Part shown: positions 45,867 to 54,106 of the stretch, piece after piece | Numbering within the stretch: the first letter of the stretch is position 1 | Layout of the letters: every line of letters begins with the position of its first letter | Origin: Defluviitalea raffinosedens | GTDB lineage: Bacteria > Bacillota > Clostridia > Lachnospirales > Defluviitaleaceae | Assembly (NCBI RefSeq): GCF_016908775.1 | Contig: NZ_JAFBEP010000007.1 | Span: 82,011 to 146,010, forward strand | Direction: 5' to 3' | Length of the DNA stretch: 64,000 nucleotides | Position numbers and translations under genes: made by a program | The notes under the pieces: model-generated | Database searches by the model: none | Told to the model about the DNA's origin: nothing | What the model saw: only the letters and a program-made list of their open reading frames with translations

Positions 45867-47138
45867 TTAATCCGTAGATTCTAAAGTTTGATTGATTATA
45901 TTTTTCATAATCTCCTTTGTAAGCATTCCAGGCGCATAGCCGTAAACATTGCCGTCTTTATTGATCATGAATGTCGTGGGCAATGCAGAAATGCCATATT
46001 GATAAAATACTTCACCGCTTTCGTCAAATACAACAGGGAATGTAAGCTGATTTTCTTCTAAAAATTCAATGACACCTTCTTTATCAATTTCTCGGGTATT
46101 GGGATTATTTTCACTTCTTGGACTGGCAACGCCTAAGAATATCACATCCCCTTGATTTTGATTATATTCCTGATACAGTGCCTCGATATCCGGCATTTCT
46201 TTTTGACAGGGAGGACACCAGGTTGCCCAGAAATTTAAAAATACTACTTTTCCCTTATAATCGGAGAGCGTGTGCTCATTGCCGTATTGATCGACCAAGG
46301 TAAAATCAATAGCTGGGGTTAATGTTTGATCCCTATGTTGATTGGACTCATCAGAAGGCTTTTCTACGGTTTCTTGCTGTTCTTGATTCTGGGGGATATC
46401 AGGTGAATCGTAAGTATTGAGATATCCTGAAATTCTATTGATCCATCCAGTGAAAGTCATAATGCCTATTAACACTAGAATCAATCCTCCAGCCTTAACC
46501 GTATATTTTAGTAATTTTTTTTGACGATCCAGGAAATTCAATACTTGAGTTGTAAATAATCCAAGAAGCAAAAATGGAATGACAAAGCCCATCGCATAGA
46601 CCAACACCAGTAAGTTTCCTAGAAATGCACTGCCAGCACTGGATGCCAGGATCAGTACGGAAGAAAGGGCAGGACCGACGCAGGGGGTCCATGCAAAGCT
46701 AAAAGTAAATCCCATAGCAAATGCTACCAGTGGATTCACATTTCTGTTGATTAAATTAAGATGAAATTTTCTTTCACGATTAAGAAACTTTAAATCAAAA
46801 ATACCAAGTTGAAACAATCCTAAGACAATAATTAATATTCCAGCCAGTCTTGTAAAGAGTAATTTGTTACTTTGAAAAAATGTTCCAATGGCTGTAAAAG
46901 ACATTCCGAGAATAAAAAATGCAAAAGATATGCCTAAGACAAAACATACTGTATGGAAAAACACTTTTTTTCTATTGTAAACGATATTTCCATTTTCATC
47001 GGTATCCTCCGTATTACCTGCTAAATAACTCATATAGACAGGGATCAGTGGAATCACGCAGGGGGAGAAAAAAGATAATATCCCTTCAAGCAGTACAAGA
47101 AGAAAACTGATGTGATCCGTAGATACCAATGCCTCCAT
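45867..47138 (-). CDS. CcdA-type thiol transporter fused to TlpA/ResA-like thioredoxin domain
   Basis: Membrane protein, 423 aa. The N-terminal DsbD/CcdA domain (about 10-235, six helices) has its redox cysteines in FSPCVIPLIPVY and WTPCVGPAL. A Gln/Glu-rich linker (about 250-280) leads to an extracytoplasmic thioredoxin domain (about 285-423) with the active site FWATWCPPCQKEMPDI. It should carry electrons from cytoplasmic thioredoxin to extracytoplasmic disulfides or peroxides. ATG47138 has AAGGAGG nine bases upstream; ATG47144 is too close to it. CcdA and TlpA-like proteins are often separate, so this is a fused form. Confidence 0.9.
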   Translation of the reverse strand: MEALVSTDHISFLLVLLEGILSFFSPCVIPLIPVYMSYLAGNTEDTDENGNIVYNRKKVFFHTVCFVLGISFAFFILGMSFTAIGTFFQSNKLLFTRLAGILIIVLGLFQLGIFDLKFLNRERKFHLNLINRNVNPLVAFAMGFTFSFAWTPCVGPALSSVLILASSAGSAFLGNLLVLVYAMGFVIPFLLLGLFTTQVLNFLDRQKKLLKYTVKAGGLILVLIGIMTFTGWINRISGYLNTYDSPDIPQNQEQQETVEKPSDESNQHRDQTLTPAIDFTLVDQYGNEHTLSDYKGKVVFLNFWATWCPPCQKEMPDIEALYQEYNQNQGDVIFLGVASPRSENNPNTREIDKEGVIEFLEENQLTFPVVFDESGEVFYQYGISALPTTFMINKDGNVYGYAPGMLTKEIMKNIINQTLESTD

Positions 47139-47318
47139 AATCATTTACCTCCTTAAACAGTTTTTTTGATATTATCACAGGAGCTTAATATACTCAAGTA
47201 AGTTTCATCAAATAGTTTATTAAATAAAGTTATTATTGCCATTAGCAAATTCTAGATGAGCAGTATTTAAGCTAAAAAATACGTATACTATTAATAAATA
47301 TTTAAGAAGGAGAAAAAA

Positions 47319-48119
47319 ATGAATCGAGAATTCAATAAGCAATTGAAACGCCTGGATAAAATAGAAAATAAGATGTTAAATAAGAAAGAAATTAAATTTT
47401 TAAAAATTCCTGTTATGGATAAAATCCAGGGGAAAATACCTCCGAAATTAAAATCAACTCTGGAAGCTGCTTTCATAAAGAGCTTTAATCTGGTCTTTGA
47501 AAAGGGAAGTGCTTATATTGAAAAAACTTACGATAGAGATAGAATTAAGCTGGAACATGATTTGAACAATTATGCCATTGATAAAAAATTATGCAGTAAA
47601 TATGTAAAAAGACTGGATACTCCAGCCAAACATTCAAAAAGAGTGAATGGTGCCCTTACAATTTTAGAAGGAGGTGTCTTGGGATTTCTTGGGATAGGCT
47701 TACCGGATATTCCTCTTTTTTTATCCGTGATGATGAGAACAATGTATGAAATTGCGCTAAGTTATGGCTATGATTACCAAAGGGATGAAGAGAAAGTATA
47801 TATCCTTCTGATCATAAGCGGAGCATTAGCCCAGGGTGAAAAGAAGAAAGAAATCAGTGATCAACTCGATCGTATAGGAATTCAAATCGATACTCAAATC
47901 CCGATTGAAATCACTTTAGAAGATCAGATGAATAGGACGGCGCAGATTTTATCAGAAGCCATGCTGACATCGAAGTTCATTCAGGGTATTCCAATTGTTG
48001 GAGTGGTTGGCGGAGTTGTAAACTATAATATCATAGACAAAATAGGTAAATTTGCATCCGTAAAGTATAAAAAGAGATATCTGCTAAAAAAAGCAAGAGA
48101 GAAAAATATGCAAAGATAA
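47319..48119 (+). CDS. EcsC family protein
   Basis: 266 aa. Matches the EcsC family through the central glycine-rich helical hairpin GGVLGFLGIGLPDIPLFLSV and the following MMRTMYEIALSYGYD. The N-terminal 90 residues are charged and helical, and a second hydrophobic glycine-rich segment lies near 225-240. An AGAAGGAG site precedes ATG47319. EcsC proteins are membrane-associated and of unclear biochemical function. It is monocistronic. Confidence 0.82.
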   Translation: MNREFNKQLKRLDKIENKMLNKKEIKFLKIPVMDKIQGKIPPKLKSTLEAAFIKSFNLVFEKGSAYIEKTYDRDRIKLEHDLNNYAIDKKLCSKYVKRLDTPAKHSKRVNGALTILEGGVLGFLGIGLPDIPLFLSVMMRTMYEIALSYGYDYQRDEEKVYILLIISGALAQGEKKKEISDQLDRIGIQIDTQIPIEITLEDQMNRTAQILSEAMLTSKFIQGIPIVGVVGGVVNYNIIDKIGKFASVKYKKRYLLKKAREKNMQR

Positions 48120-48123
48120 TATG

Positions 48124-48218
48124 AAAGGGTTGTTGCATTAGCGAATAGAATTTGCTGGTGCACAGCTTTTTTTGTGAGAAAAGATGCTGCATACTAATAA
48201 TTTAGTGCAACAACCCTT
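48124..48218. repeat. Long inverted repeat, probable bidirectional terminator
   Basis: AAGGGTTGTTGCATTA on the left pairs with TAGTGCAACAACCCTT on the right (one G-U), separated by about 60 bp that contains a T-run and a smaller hairpin. It sits between the convergent EcsC gene and a small minus-strand gene. A decayed mini-element is an alternative. Confidence 0.65.
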
Positions 48219-48244
48219 CTTACTGCATTATAGACTGATGCATC

Positions 48245-48415
48245 TTACTCCATGTGGGTATCTATATAATCAATCATTTCCTGTCTGTCGGTTATGCTTT
48301 CAATAATTTTTTCTTTTAATTCGGGACTGTGATTTTTAAAAAGTTCTTGGATCGCATGTTTTTGTTTATCAATGGCATCTTCTTTTATTTCTTCATAAGA
48401 ACGGCTGTCGCCCAT
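48245..48415 (-). CDS. Small charged protein of unknown function
   Basis: 56 aa, Glu/Lys/Asp-rich and predicted all-helical (KEKIIESITDRQEMIDYIDT at the C-terminal end), with no membrane helix or cysteine. ATG48415 is preferred because AAAGGAG lies nine bases upstream. The frame extends 13 codons to ATG48454 without a ribosome binding site. No recognised family. Confidence 0.62.
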   Translation of the reverse strand: MGDSRSYEEIKEDAIDKQKHAIQELFKNHSPELKEKIIESITDRQEMIDYIDTHME

Positions 48416-48522
48416 ATTTTGGAGCTCCTTTCCAATAAGATATTCAAAATTCATTAGTTATTATGCCTATTTTATTAAAAATAAAACGAAAAACTTAGTG
48501 AAGAAAAACCATTAACATGACA

Positions 48523-48551
48523 TTGACATGTGTATATACATATGTTATGAT
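48523..48551 (+). promoter_or_regulatory. Promoter with embedded palindromic operator before the NiaX-like gene
   Basis: Consensus -35 TTGACA (48523-48528), 17-bp spacer and -10 TATGAT (48546-48551). A 20-bp palindrome (48526-48545, nine of ten half-site positions matching) fills the spacer, so a bound repressor would occlude RNA polymerase. NiaR, the nicotinate repressor of Firmicutes, is the natural candidate if the downstream gene is a niacin transporter; the match to its exact motif was not checked. Confidence 0.65.
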
Positions 48552-48579
48552 AATTAAAATTGTCAAGGAGGTTTAAACG

Positions 48580-49077
48580 ATGAATACCAAAAAGCTAACT
48601 ATAGCTGCCTTACTTACTGCTTTAGCAATTGTAATACCTTTTGCGGTATTTTTTAAGGTGGTCATTCCACCATTTACAGCGACGCTTGGTTCTCATGTGC
48701 CTATGTTCATTGCGATGTTTTTTGGTCCTGAAGTTGCCATCATGGTTGGAATTGGTTCTGCTTTAGGATTCTTTTTAAACCTTGGAGTCGTAGTTGGAGC
48801 AAGAGCTTTTATGCATGTGTTTGTAGGACTTGCGGGTGCAATGCTTATTAAAAAGGGTATGTCCTTTGGTAAAGTTTTTGTGATCACTGCTCCTTTGCAT
48901 GGTCTGCTTGAAGTTCTTGTAGTGGTTCCTTTTATAGGCTTTGATGTTTACAAGTTACTGGTTGTTACCGGAATAGGCACGGTACTTCATCATTTTGCCG
49001 ATGCGTTCATTTCATATCTTTTAGTCAATGTACTTCAGAAATCTGCTAAATTGAATTTAACGAATTATAATAATTAA
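48580..49077 (+). CDS. niaX: ECF transporter substrate-binding (S) component, NiaX-like
   Basis: Membrane S component of an energy-coupling-factor vitamin importer, 165 aa with five or six helices. The N-terminal TKKLTIAALLTALAIVIPF and the loop FTATLGSHVPMFIAMFFGP resemble the clostridial niacin-specific NiaX group. It has no ATPase or EcfT gene nearby, as usual for group II ECF systems that share a module encoded elsewhere. AAGGAGGT precedes ATG48580. Niacin specificity is inferred from similarity and from the operator-like palindrome in its promoter. Confidence 0.75.
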   Translation: MNTKKLTIAALLTALAIVIPFAVFFKVVIPPFTATLGSHVPMFIAMFFGPEVAIMVGIGSALGFFLNLGVVVGARAFMHVFVGLAGAMLIKKGMSFGKVFVITAPLHGLLEVLVVVPFIGFDVYKLLVVTGIGTVLHHFADAFISYLLVNVLQKSAKLNLTNYNN

Positions 49078-49081
49078 AACA

Positions 49082-49208
49082 CAGTCCAAAGCTCCTTTGA
49101 GGAAATCCTTAAAGGAGTTTTTTAATGAATGCAATTCTATTAAAACGACTGTAGTGTCTGGGGCCAAGATTTTTGATATAATAAGGGTTAAAATGATATA
49201 ATAAGAGA
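49082..49208 (+). repeat. Duplicated intergenic unit, copy A (terminator plus promoter)
   Basis: Related to copy B at 49771-49900. The segment 49148-49208 matches 49840-49900 at 57 of 61 positions and carries TTTTTGATATAATAA promoter-like sequence. The terminator parts are more diverged. The two copies flank the MNT/HEPN genes. Confidence 0.8.
49090..49124 (+). terminator. Intrinsic terminator after the NiaX-like gene
   Basis: GCTCCTTT and AAAGGAGT arms with T6 following. It forms the left part of the duplicated intergenic unit. Confidence 0.8.
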
Positions 49209-49225
49209 AGTAAGGAGGTAGAACT

Positions 49226-49555
49226 ATGACGTCATTACCACCGATTTTAACTATGGAAGAGATTAAGAAGGGTATAGCAGCTACGATAGAAGGCTATGAA
49301 GATAAAATTAAAAAAATCACACTATTTGGTTCCTATGCCAGGGGGGACGCTAATCCATTTAGTGATGTGGATTTAATTGTTGATGGTAAGTTTGATTCAT
49401 ATCTGGATTTTATTGAGTTTTCAGAGGATGCACGAACAGTTTTTATGGTTTTTTATGGGGTGGAAGTTGACATCTTTCAAGAGCAAGAAGTTATAGATAA
49501 CACAGAGTTTAGTGAGAGCATTAAGAAAGAAGGAATAGTTATTTATGAGAGATAA
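49226..49555 (+). CDS. MNT-type minimal nucleotidyltransferase (antitoxin-like)
   Basis: Small nucleotidyltransferase-fold protein, 109 aa. The GSYARGDANPFSDVDLIVDG motif gives the GSxARG helix and DxD metal site. A third acidic residue is in VEVDIF. In MntA/HepT-type modules the MNT protein is the antitoxin and AMPylates the HEPN RNase toxin. An AGGAGGT site precedes ATG49226. It overlaps the following HEPN-like gene by 11 bp. The antitoxin appears intact, unlike the toxin. Confidence 0.85.
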   Translation: MTSLPPILTMEEIKKGIAATIEGYEDKIKKITLFGSYARGDANPFSDVDLIVDGKFDSYLDFIEFSEDARTVFMVFYGVEVDIFQEQEVIDNTEFSESIKKEGIVIYER

Positions 49556-49754
49556 AATAATTTTAAGAAAGATGTTAAATCACTGTGAAGATTTGCTATC
49601 AATCTATAATGGTGAATCAGAAGATGAGTTTTTAAAAGATTTGAAATTGACTTTAGCAGCAATGTATGTTGTAGGTCAATTGGGCGAATTAGCTAATAAG
49701 TTAAAAGAGCGAAAAACTTTAGATACATTTTGTAGATCCATTAGTTGCTTTTAA
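49545..49754 (+). pseudogene. Truncated HEPN/DUF86 toxin-like gene
   Basis: 69 aa. The N-terminal part (RDKIILRKMLNHCEDLL through YVVGQLGELANKL) matches the first helices of DUF86/HepT-like HEPN proteins, normally about 110-140 aa. After LKERKTL the sequence diverges and stops, losing the helix with the R-x4-H catalytic motif. It is therefore likely non-toxic. Loss may be linked to recombination at the adjacent duplicated unit. Confidence 0.7.
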
Positions 49755-49770
49755 AATATAATTAAAATTT

Positions 49771-49900
49771 GGTCTAAAGCTCTTTCAGAAATAGATTCCA
49801 TGAAAGAGTTTTTTTGATGAATACAATAGTGTTAGATCAACTGTAGTGTCTGGGACCAAGATTTTTGATATAATAAAGATTAAAATGATATAATAAAAGA
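49771..49900 (+). repeat. Duplicated intergenic unit, copy B (terminator plus promoter)
   Basis: Counterpart of copy A. It includes a hairpin (AAAGCTCTTTC / GAAAGAGTTTTTTT, about 49776-49816) and the near-identical block 49840-49900. It serves as the upstream region of the DJ-1 family gene. Confidence 0.8.
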
Positions 49901-49944
49901 AACTATGAATAAATGGAAATATTACATATGAAAGGAAGATGTGT

Positions 49945-50493
49945 ATGAAAACCTTATTGTTTTTAACAGATGGCTTCGAAGAAATCGAAGCAATTGCAAC
50001 AGTGGACATTTTGCGAAGAGCGGGGATTGATGTTACAACCGTATCTGTTACGAATAAAAAGACTGTGGTAGGTAAAATGGGTGTACCTGTAACAGCTGAC
50101 ACCTTATTTGAAGAGGTGAATACTTCCGATATAGATATGTTGATTCTTCCTGGAGGTCCAGGAGTAAGTTCACTGGATCAGCATGAAGAACTTAAGTCTT
50201 TAGTTAAAGAGTTTCACAAGGAAAGCAAATGGATTGCGGCGATCTGTGCAGCACCCACGATATTTGGTAAAATGGGTTTGTTAGAAGGAAGAAAAGCAAT
50301 CTGCTATCCAGGATTGGAAGGAGACCTAAAAGGTGCCTGTGTTCAGGAAGAAGCAGTGGTTGTCCACGACGGAAACGTTATTACATCTAAAGGACCGGGA
50401 ACCACTTTTGAATTTGCCTTAAAAATTGTAGAGGTATTAAAAGGCGCGGACAAAGCTCAGGAAGTAGCTAAAAACATGGTCTATCATCAATAA
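49945..50493 (+). CDS. DJ-1/PfpI family protein
   Basis: 182 aa class I glutamine amidotransferase-like protein. The nucleophile-elbow Cys lies in [16 protein letters not shown], and the conserved Glu in [11 protein letters not shown] positions it. LILPGGPG is the family GG motif. Nearest to the YajL/DJ-1 group, associated with glyoxal or oxidative damage defence. ATG49945 is favoured by AAAGG nine bases upstream; ATG49939 is too close. It probably heads a unit continuing into YjbQ and QueG-like genes. Confidence 0.88.
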   Translation: MKTLLFLTDGFEEIEAIATVDILRRAGIDVTTVSVTNKKTVVGKMGVPVTADTLFEEVNTSDIDMLILPGGPGVSSLDQHEELKSLVKEFHKESKWIAAICAAPTIFGKMGLLEGRKAICYPGLEGDLKGACVQEEAVVVHDGNVITSKGPGTTFEFALKIVEVLKGADKAQEVAKNMVYHQ

Positions 50494-50528
50494 ATCTATT
50501 TAATGACAGTGATAAAGGGGGAGATCTT

Positions 50529-50945
50529 GTGAAATCCTATAGAAAAGAACTGTGCTTTAATACAAACAGCAGAAGGGCATTTATCAATATTACACCTGAA
50601 ATTGAAAAATGCTTAAAAGAAAGCGGTATTAAAGAAGGGTTATTGCTTTGCAATGCTATGCATATTACTTCCAGTGTATTTATCAATGATGATGAACCGG
50701 GATTACATAGAGATTTTGAAAGATTTTTAGAAAAACTTGCCCCGGAAAAGCCCTATGACCAATATGATCACAACGGATTTGAAGACAACGCAGATGCCCA
50801 TTTAAAAAGAACAATTATGGGAAGAGAAGTAGTCGTAGCTGTTACCGACGGGAAATTGGACTTTGGTCCCTGGGAGCAAATATTCTATGGAGAATTTGAC
50901 GGAAAAAGATCCAAAAGAGTTTTAGTAAAAATCATTGGGGAATAA
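50529..50945 (+). CDS. YjbQ/UPF0047 family protein
   Basis: 138 aa, complete. Family features include the [12 protein letters not shown] stretch, the [13 protein letters not shown] motif with conserved Asn/His and the terminal [16 protein letters not shown] loop. YjbQ proteins have been called secondary thiamine-phosphate synthases from low activity in vitro; the physiological role is unsettled. GTG50529 follows GGGGGAG. It sits between DJ-1 and QueG-like genes with short gaps. Confidence 0.88.
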   Translation: MKSYRKELCFNTNSRRAFINITPEIEKCLKESGIKEGLLLCNAMHITSSVFINDDEPGLHRDFERFLEKLAPEKPYDQYDHNGFEDNADAHLKRTIMGREVVVAVTDGKLDFGPWEQIFYGEFDGKRSKRVLVKIIGE

Positions 50946-50979
50946 AATATCAAACTAAAAATAGATTGGACGGATATGG

Positions 50980-51882
50980 ATGAAGGAAGAACTGATTCGA
51001 TTTTGCAATTCCATAAAAATAAAATATGTGGGAATAGCTCCTTCAGATCCATATTATGATTTTGAAGAGATTTGGAAGAAGCAGATTGAACGAGGGTTTG
51101 TCTGCGGCTTTGAAGAGCTGGATATTGAAAAGCGGATTTACCCTCACTTAACCTTGGAAGATGTCAAATCTGTTATTGTATGCTTGTTTCCCTATTACAC
51201 AGGAACAGCAGAGAACTCGAATATTTCTAAATATACCTATGGTATGGATTATCATATCTTAGCTAAAGAAAAGCTTGAACAGATAGGTCAATTTTTATCG
51301 GAAAGAATAGAAAACTTTCATTACAAAGCTTTTGTGGATACAGGTCCTTTAAATGACAGATACCTGGCTTATAAAGCGGGCCTGGGATTTCGGGGAATCA
51401 ATAGTCATATCATAACAGATCAATACGGCTCTTATGTTTTTATAGGATATATTTTAAATAATTATCCCTTTGAAGCGGATAAACCTCAGGAACGGACCTG
51501 CTATCAGTGTTTTAATTGTGTGAGAAGCTGCCCCGGCCAGTGCATAAAGGGAGATTTTACAATCAATCCTCTGCGGTGCAAATCCTTTATCACTCAGAAA
51601 AAAGGCGAATTATCCCAAGAGGATATAGACATACTGCGAAAACACCAATTAATATGGGGCTGCGATGTTTGCCAGGATGTGTGTCCCCATAATCGAAAGG
51701 TTGACAAAACACCAATAGACGAATTTTGGAAAGATTTAATTTACAATATTGACTACGAAGAACTTTCTCAAATATCCAATAAGGAATTTATAAGAAGATA
51801 TAAAGACAGAGCATTCAGCTGGAGAGGAAAGAAAATCCTCATCCGAAACCATGAGATCATACATGACCGTACAAAAGAATAA
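50980..51882 (+). CDS. QueG-like epoxyqueuosine reductase family protein (short form)
   Basis: Cobalamin/iron-sulfur protein of the COG1600 family, 300 aa. Two ferredoxin-type clusters are seen: CYQCFNCVRSCP and CDVCQDVCPHN, with an extra Cys in PLRCKSF. GPLNDRYLAYKAGLGFRG is the expected substrate-pocket motif. It ends soon after the clusters, so it lacks the C-terminal HEAT-repeat region of longer QueG proteins and may be a shorter clostridial form. The final step of queuosine synthesis in tRNA is the likely role. ATG50980 has only a weak ribosome binding site. Confidence 0.82.
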   Translation: MKEELIRFCNSIKIKYVGIAPSDPYYDFEEIWKKQIERGFVCGFEELDIEKRIYPHLTLEDVKSVIVCLFPYYTGTAENSNISKYTYGMDYHILAKEKLEQIGQFLSERIENFHYKAFVDTGPLNDRYLAYKAGLGFRGINSHIITDQYGSYVFIGYILNNYPFEADKPQERTCYQCFNCVRSCPGQCIKGDFTINPLRCKSFITQKKGELSQEDIDILRKHQLIWGCDVCQDVCPHNRKVDKTPIDEFWKDLIYNIDYEELSQISNKEFIRRYKDRAFSWRGKKILIRNHEIIHDRTKE

Positions 51883-51904
51883 ACGTAACAGGAGATGACT
51901 AATT

Positions 51905-52579
51905 TTGGTTAAACTAAACAACGATTGGGATGAACTGCTAAAGGATGAATTTCAAAAGGAATATTATTTAAGACTCAGACAATTTCTTATCAGGGAATAC
52001 AAAACCAAAACCATCTATCCCGATAAGTATCAGATTTTTGAAGCATTAAAATTAACCCCTTACAAAGATGTTAAAGTTGTAATACTGGGACAGGACCCCT
52101 ATCATGGAGAAAACCAAGCCCACGGTTTGGCATTTTCCGTTCAAAAGGAAGTAGCCATTCCGCCTTCCTTGTTAAATGTTTACAAGGAGTTAAAGGATGA
52201 TTTGGGGTGTTATATACCCAATAACGGCTACCTGGTACCCTGGGCAAAGCAAGGAGTATTGCTTCTAAACACCAGTTTAACCGTTGTAGCCAATATGGCC
52301 AATTCCCATAGAAACAAAGGCTGGGAGATCTTCACCGACAGAGTCATACAGCTGCTCAACGAAAAACAAACCCCTGTGGTATTTATGTTGTGGGGCAGCA
52401 ACGCCAAAGAAAAGGCAAAATATATCACAAATCCAATACATTTAATACTAAAAGCCGCCCACCCCAGCCCCCTCTCAGCCCACAAAGGCTTCTTCGGCTG
52501 CCGTCACTTCTCAAAAGCCAATAAATTTCTAAAAGAACATGGCCTGGGCGAAATCGATTGGCAAATACCGAATATTTAA
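51905..52579 (+). CDS. ung: Uracil-DNA glycosylase
   Basis: Family 1 uracil-DNA glycosylase, 224 aa, full length. Catalytic Asp is in the water-activating loop [19 protein letters not shown]. The uracil-recognition loop MLWGSNA and the DNA-intercalation loop [17 protein letters not shown] are intact. It removes uracil from DNA to start base-excision repair. TTG51905 has GGAG about ten bases upstream. The last third of the gene is clearly richer in C-ending codons than its surroundings, and the very AT-rich island starts just after it. Confidence 0.95.
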   Translation: MVKLNNDWDELLKDEFQKEYYLRLRQFLIREYKTKTIYPDKYQIFEALKLTPYKDVKVVILGQDPYHGENQAHGLAFSVQKEVAIPPSLLNVYKELKDDLGCYIPNNGYLVPWAKQGVLLLNTSLTVVANMANSHRNKGWEIFTDRVIQLLNEKQTPVVFMLWGSNAKEKAKYITNPIHLILKAAHPSPLSAHKGFFGCRHFSKANKFLKEHGLGEIDWQIPNI

Positions 52580-52594
52580 TATTTATTTTTAAAA

Positions 52595-52640
52595 GAGAAG
52601 CTGTGAATTAGTATGATTAAAAGATTCACAGCTTTTTATT
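52595..52640 (+). terminator. Intrinsic terminator after ung
   Basis: AAGCTGTGAAT and ATTCACAGCTT arms followed by TTTTATTG, about 20 bp after the ung stop. Confidence 0.85.
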
Positions 52641-52665
52641 GTTCTAAAAAAATACTAGAAAAATG

Positions 52666-52719
52666 TTGACACTCAATACATAGAAAGGTACAATACAATT
52701 GATGTTCATAATGTGAACA
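52666..52719 (+). promoter_or_regulatory. Orphan promoter with adjacent palindromic operator
   Basis: TTGACA (52666-52671), 17-bp spacer and TACAAT (52689-52694), with the palindrome TGTTCA-N5-TGAACA at 52703-52719 over the expected transcription start. No gene begins within the next kilobase; a decayed IS3 copy follows. It may be the original promoter of the polysaccharide operon or of a lost gene. Confidence 0.6.
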
Positions 52720-52809
52720 ACCAATACTATAACTATTAATCATATAGGTGCTAATTTAGCAAAAAAATATTATTTGATAAGTAAGAGTTTTAAGATAGAG
52801 TACTTTTGA

Positions 52810-53852
52810 TGTTAGTATATAATTGTGGACACGAAAAGTTTAACACGATACAATGAATACAAGAAAGGTGTGTTAAGCAATGTTCAAGAACGGGATCCGA
52901 TACACGGATGATTTTAAACAACAGATAGTAGATCTGTATAAGTCTGGCTAGTCTGTATTAAAATTGAGCTGTGAGTATGGCGAAGAAACGGTAACTATTT
53001 ATAATATAAATGGATCAAATAGTTTTCTTTGGTAATGATAATTAATAATAAAGAAATTATAGCAAAGAAATATTAATTCATATAAAAACGTATTGTTTAA
53101 CTTGAAATGGAGAATGAAATATTAGAAAAGCTACCGCCATATTCTCAAGAAACGATAGAAAAAATTGTTGCATTTATCGAAAAATATAAGTCAAAATATA
53201 CCGTAAAACTTATTGCAAAGTCTTGAAAGTTTCAAGAAGTATTTATTATAAGGTTTTAGTTAGTGTGACTTCAAAACGCCAAAAAGAGACTGAAAGACTA
53301 AAAGGCGAAATAAGGAATGTCTGGATGGGAAGTAAGTCCAGATACGATGTCCCTAAAATTCATAAAGTTTCAGTCAAAAATAAAGAAAATATCATCTTAA
53401 AATGTGTTCAACGATATATGGCTGATATGGCCATCTGTTCAATTGTAGTCAATAAATTCAATCATCATTCTGACAAATCCATTTTTGAAGAAAAAGAAAT
53501 ATTAAAGTTACAGAAAGTATTATTTTACACAGCAACTTAGGATCTCAGTACACAAGCCATGATTTTGAGAATTATGCTTATTCTAAAGATATCATTCATT
53601 CTTTTAGGAAGAAGGGTAATCCATACGATAATGTTTGCATAGAATCCTTATTTTTAAAGCAGGAAGAAGTCAATCATCATAAATACTACGATTTAAATAC
53701 TGCTTGTAAGGCAATATTTGAATACATTGAGTCCTGATATAATCGAAAAAGAATTATAGCTCCATTAATTATATGACTCCATAAGCAGTATATGAGGTTG
53801 CTTGTGTTACAGCATCAAAAGTTAAACTTTTTGTATTTATCTTATTGACACA
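52810..53852 (+). mobile_element. IS3-family insertion sequence, decayed copy 1
   Basis: The left end TGTTAGTATATAA, followed by GTGGACACGAAAAGTTTAAC, is shared with copies 2 and 3. The right end GTTAAACTTTTTG...CTTATTGACACA matches the copy 2 right end. At about 1.04 kb it is some 200 bp shorter than copy 2, because the centre of orfB (including the first catalytic Asp region) is deleted. It lies between the orphan promoter and the first glycosyltransferase gene. Confidence 0.82.
52880..53800 (+). pseudogene. IS3-family transposase remnant (orfA and orfB, copy 1)
   Basis: orfA begins MFKNGIRYTDDFKQQIVDLY but hits TAG after 23 codons, then continues as SVLKLSCEYGEETVTIYN. orfB is broken by frameshifts near 53150-53230 and by an internal deletion near 53520. 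Its C-terminal part still reads SQYTSHDFENY and KGNPYDNVCIESLF, which holds the last catalytic Glu. Confidence 0.82.
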
Positions 53853-54106
53853 AATCTAAGGTTGCCTAGAAATAGTCATTAAAATCTTCTATATGTAAGG
53901 AGATAAGAATAAGATTGTTTGTCCATTACTTTGTTATATGGAGAAAGTATCGTTAATTAAGGAGAAAAGTCTTTTGTTTGAAAAACGGTATTGTATTTAT
54001 TAAAGGATTATAGAAATATAAATTAATATTTAATAAAGTATAGAGTACTTTTAATAATAAGGATATTTGTGCGTTTGTAACTATTAAAGCTTAAGGAGTT
54101 TTTGAA
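53853..54106. other. AT-rich intergenic region before the polysaccharide genes
   Basis: About 250 bp with no open frame of note. Several AAGGAG-like strings occur, and AAGGAG at 54092-54097 serves the following glycosyltransferase. No convincing promoter pair was found. Confidence 0.5.

Noticed and set aside
53223..53540. 105-codon plus-strand frame taken as a possible gene
   Set aside because: It is a fragment of the decayed IS3 orfB, internally deleted relative to copy 2.
52795..54060. TAGAGTACTTTT occurring on both sides of IS copy 1 (about 52798 and 54043)
   Set aside because: Neither copy abuts the IS ends, and at this AT content a 12-bp match is weak evidence for a target-site duplication or element boundary.
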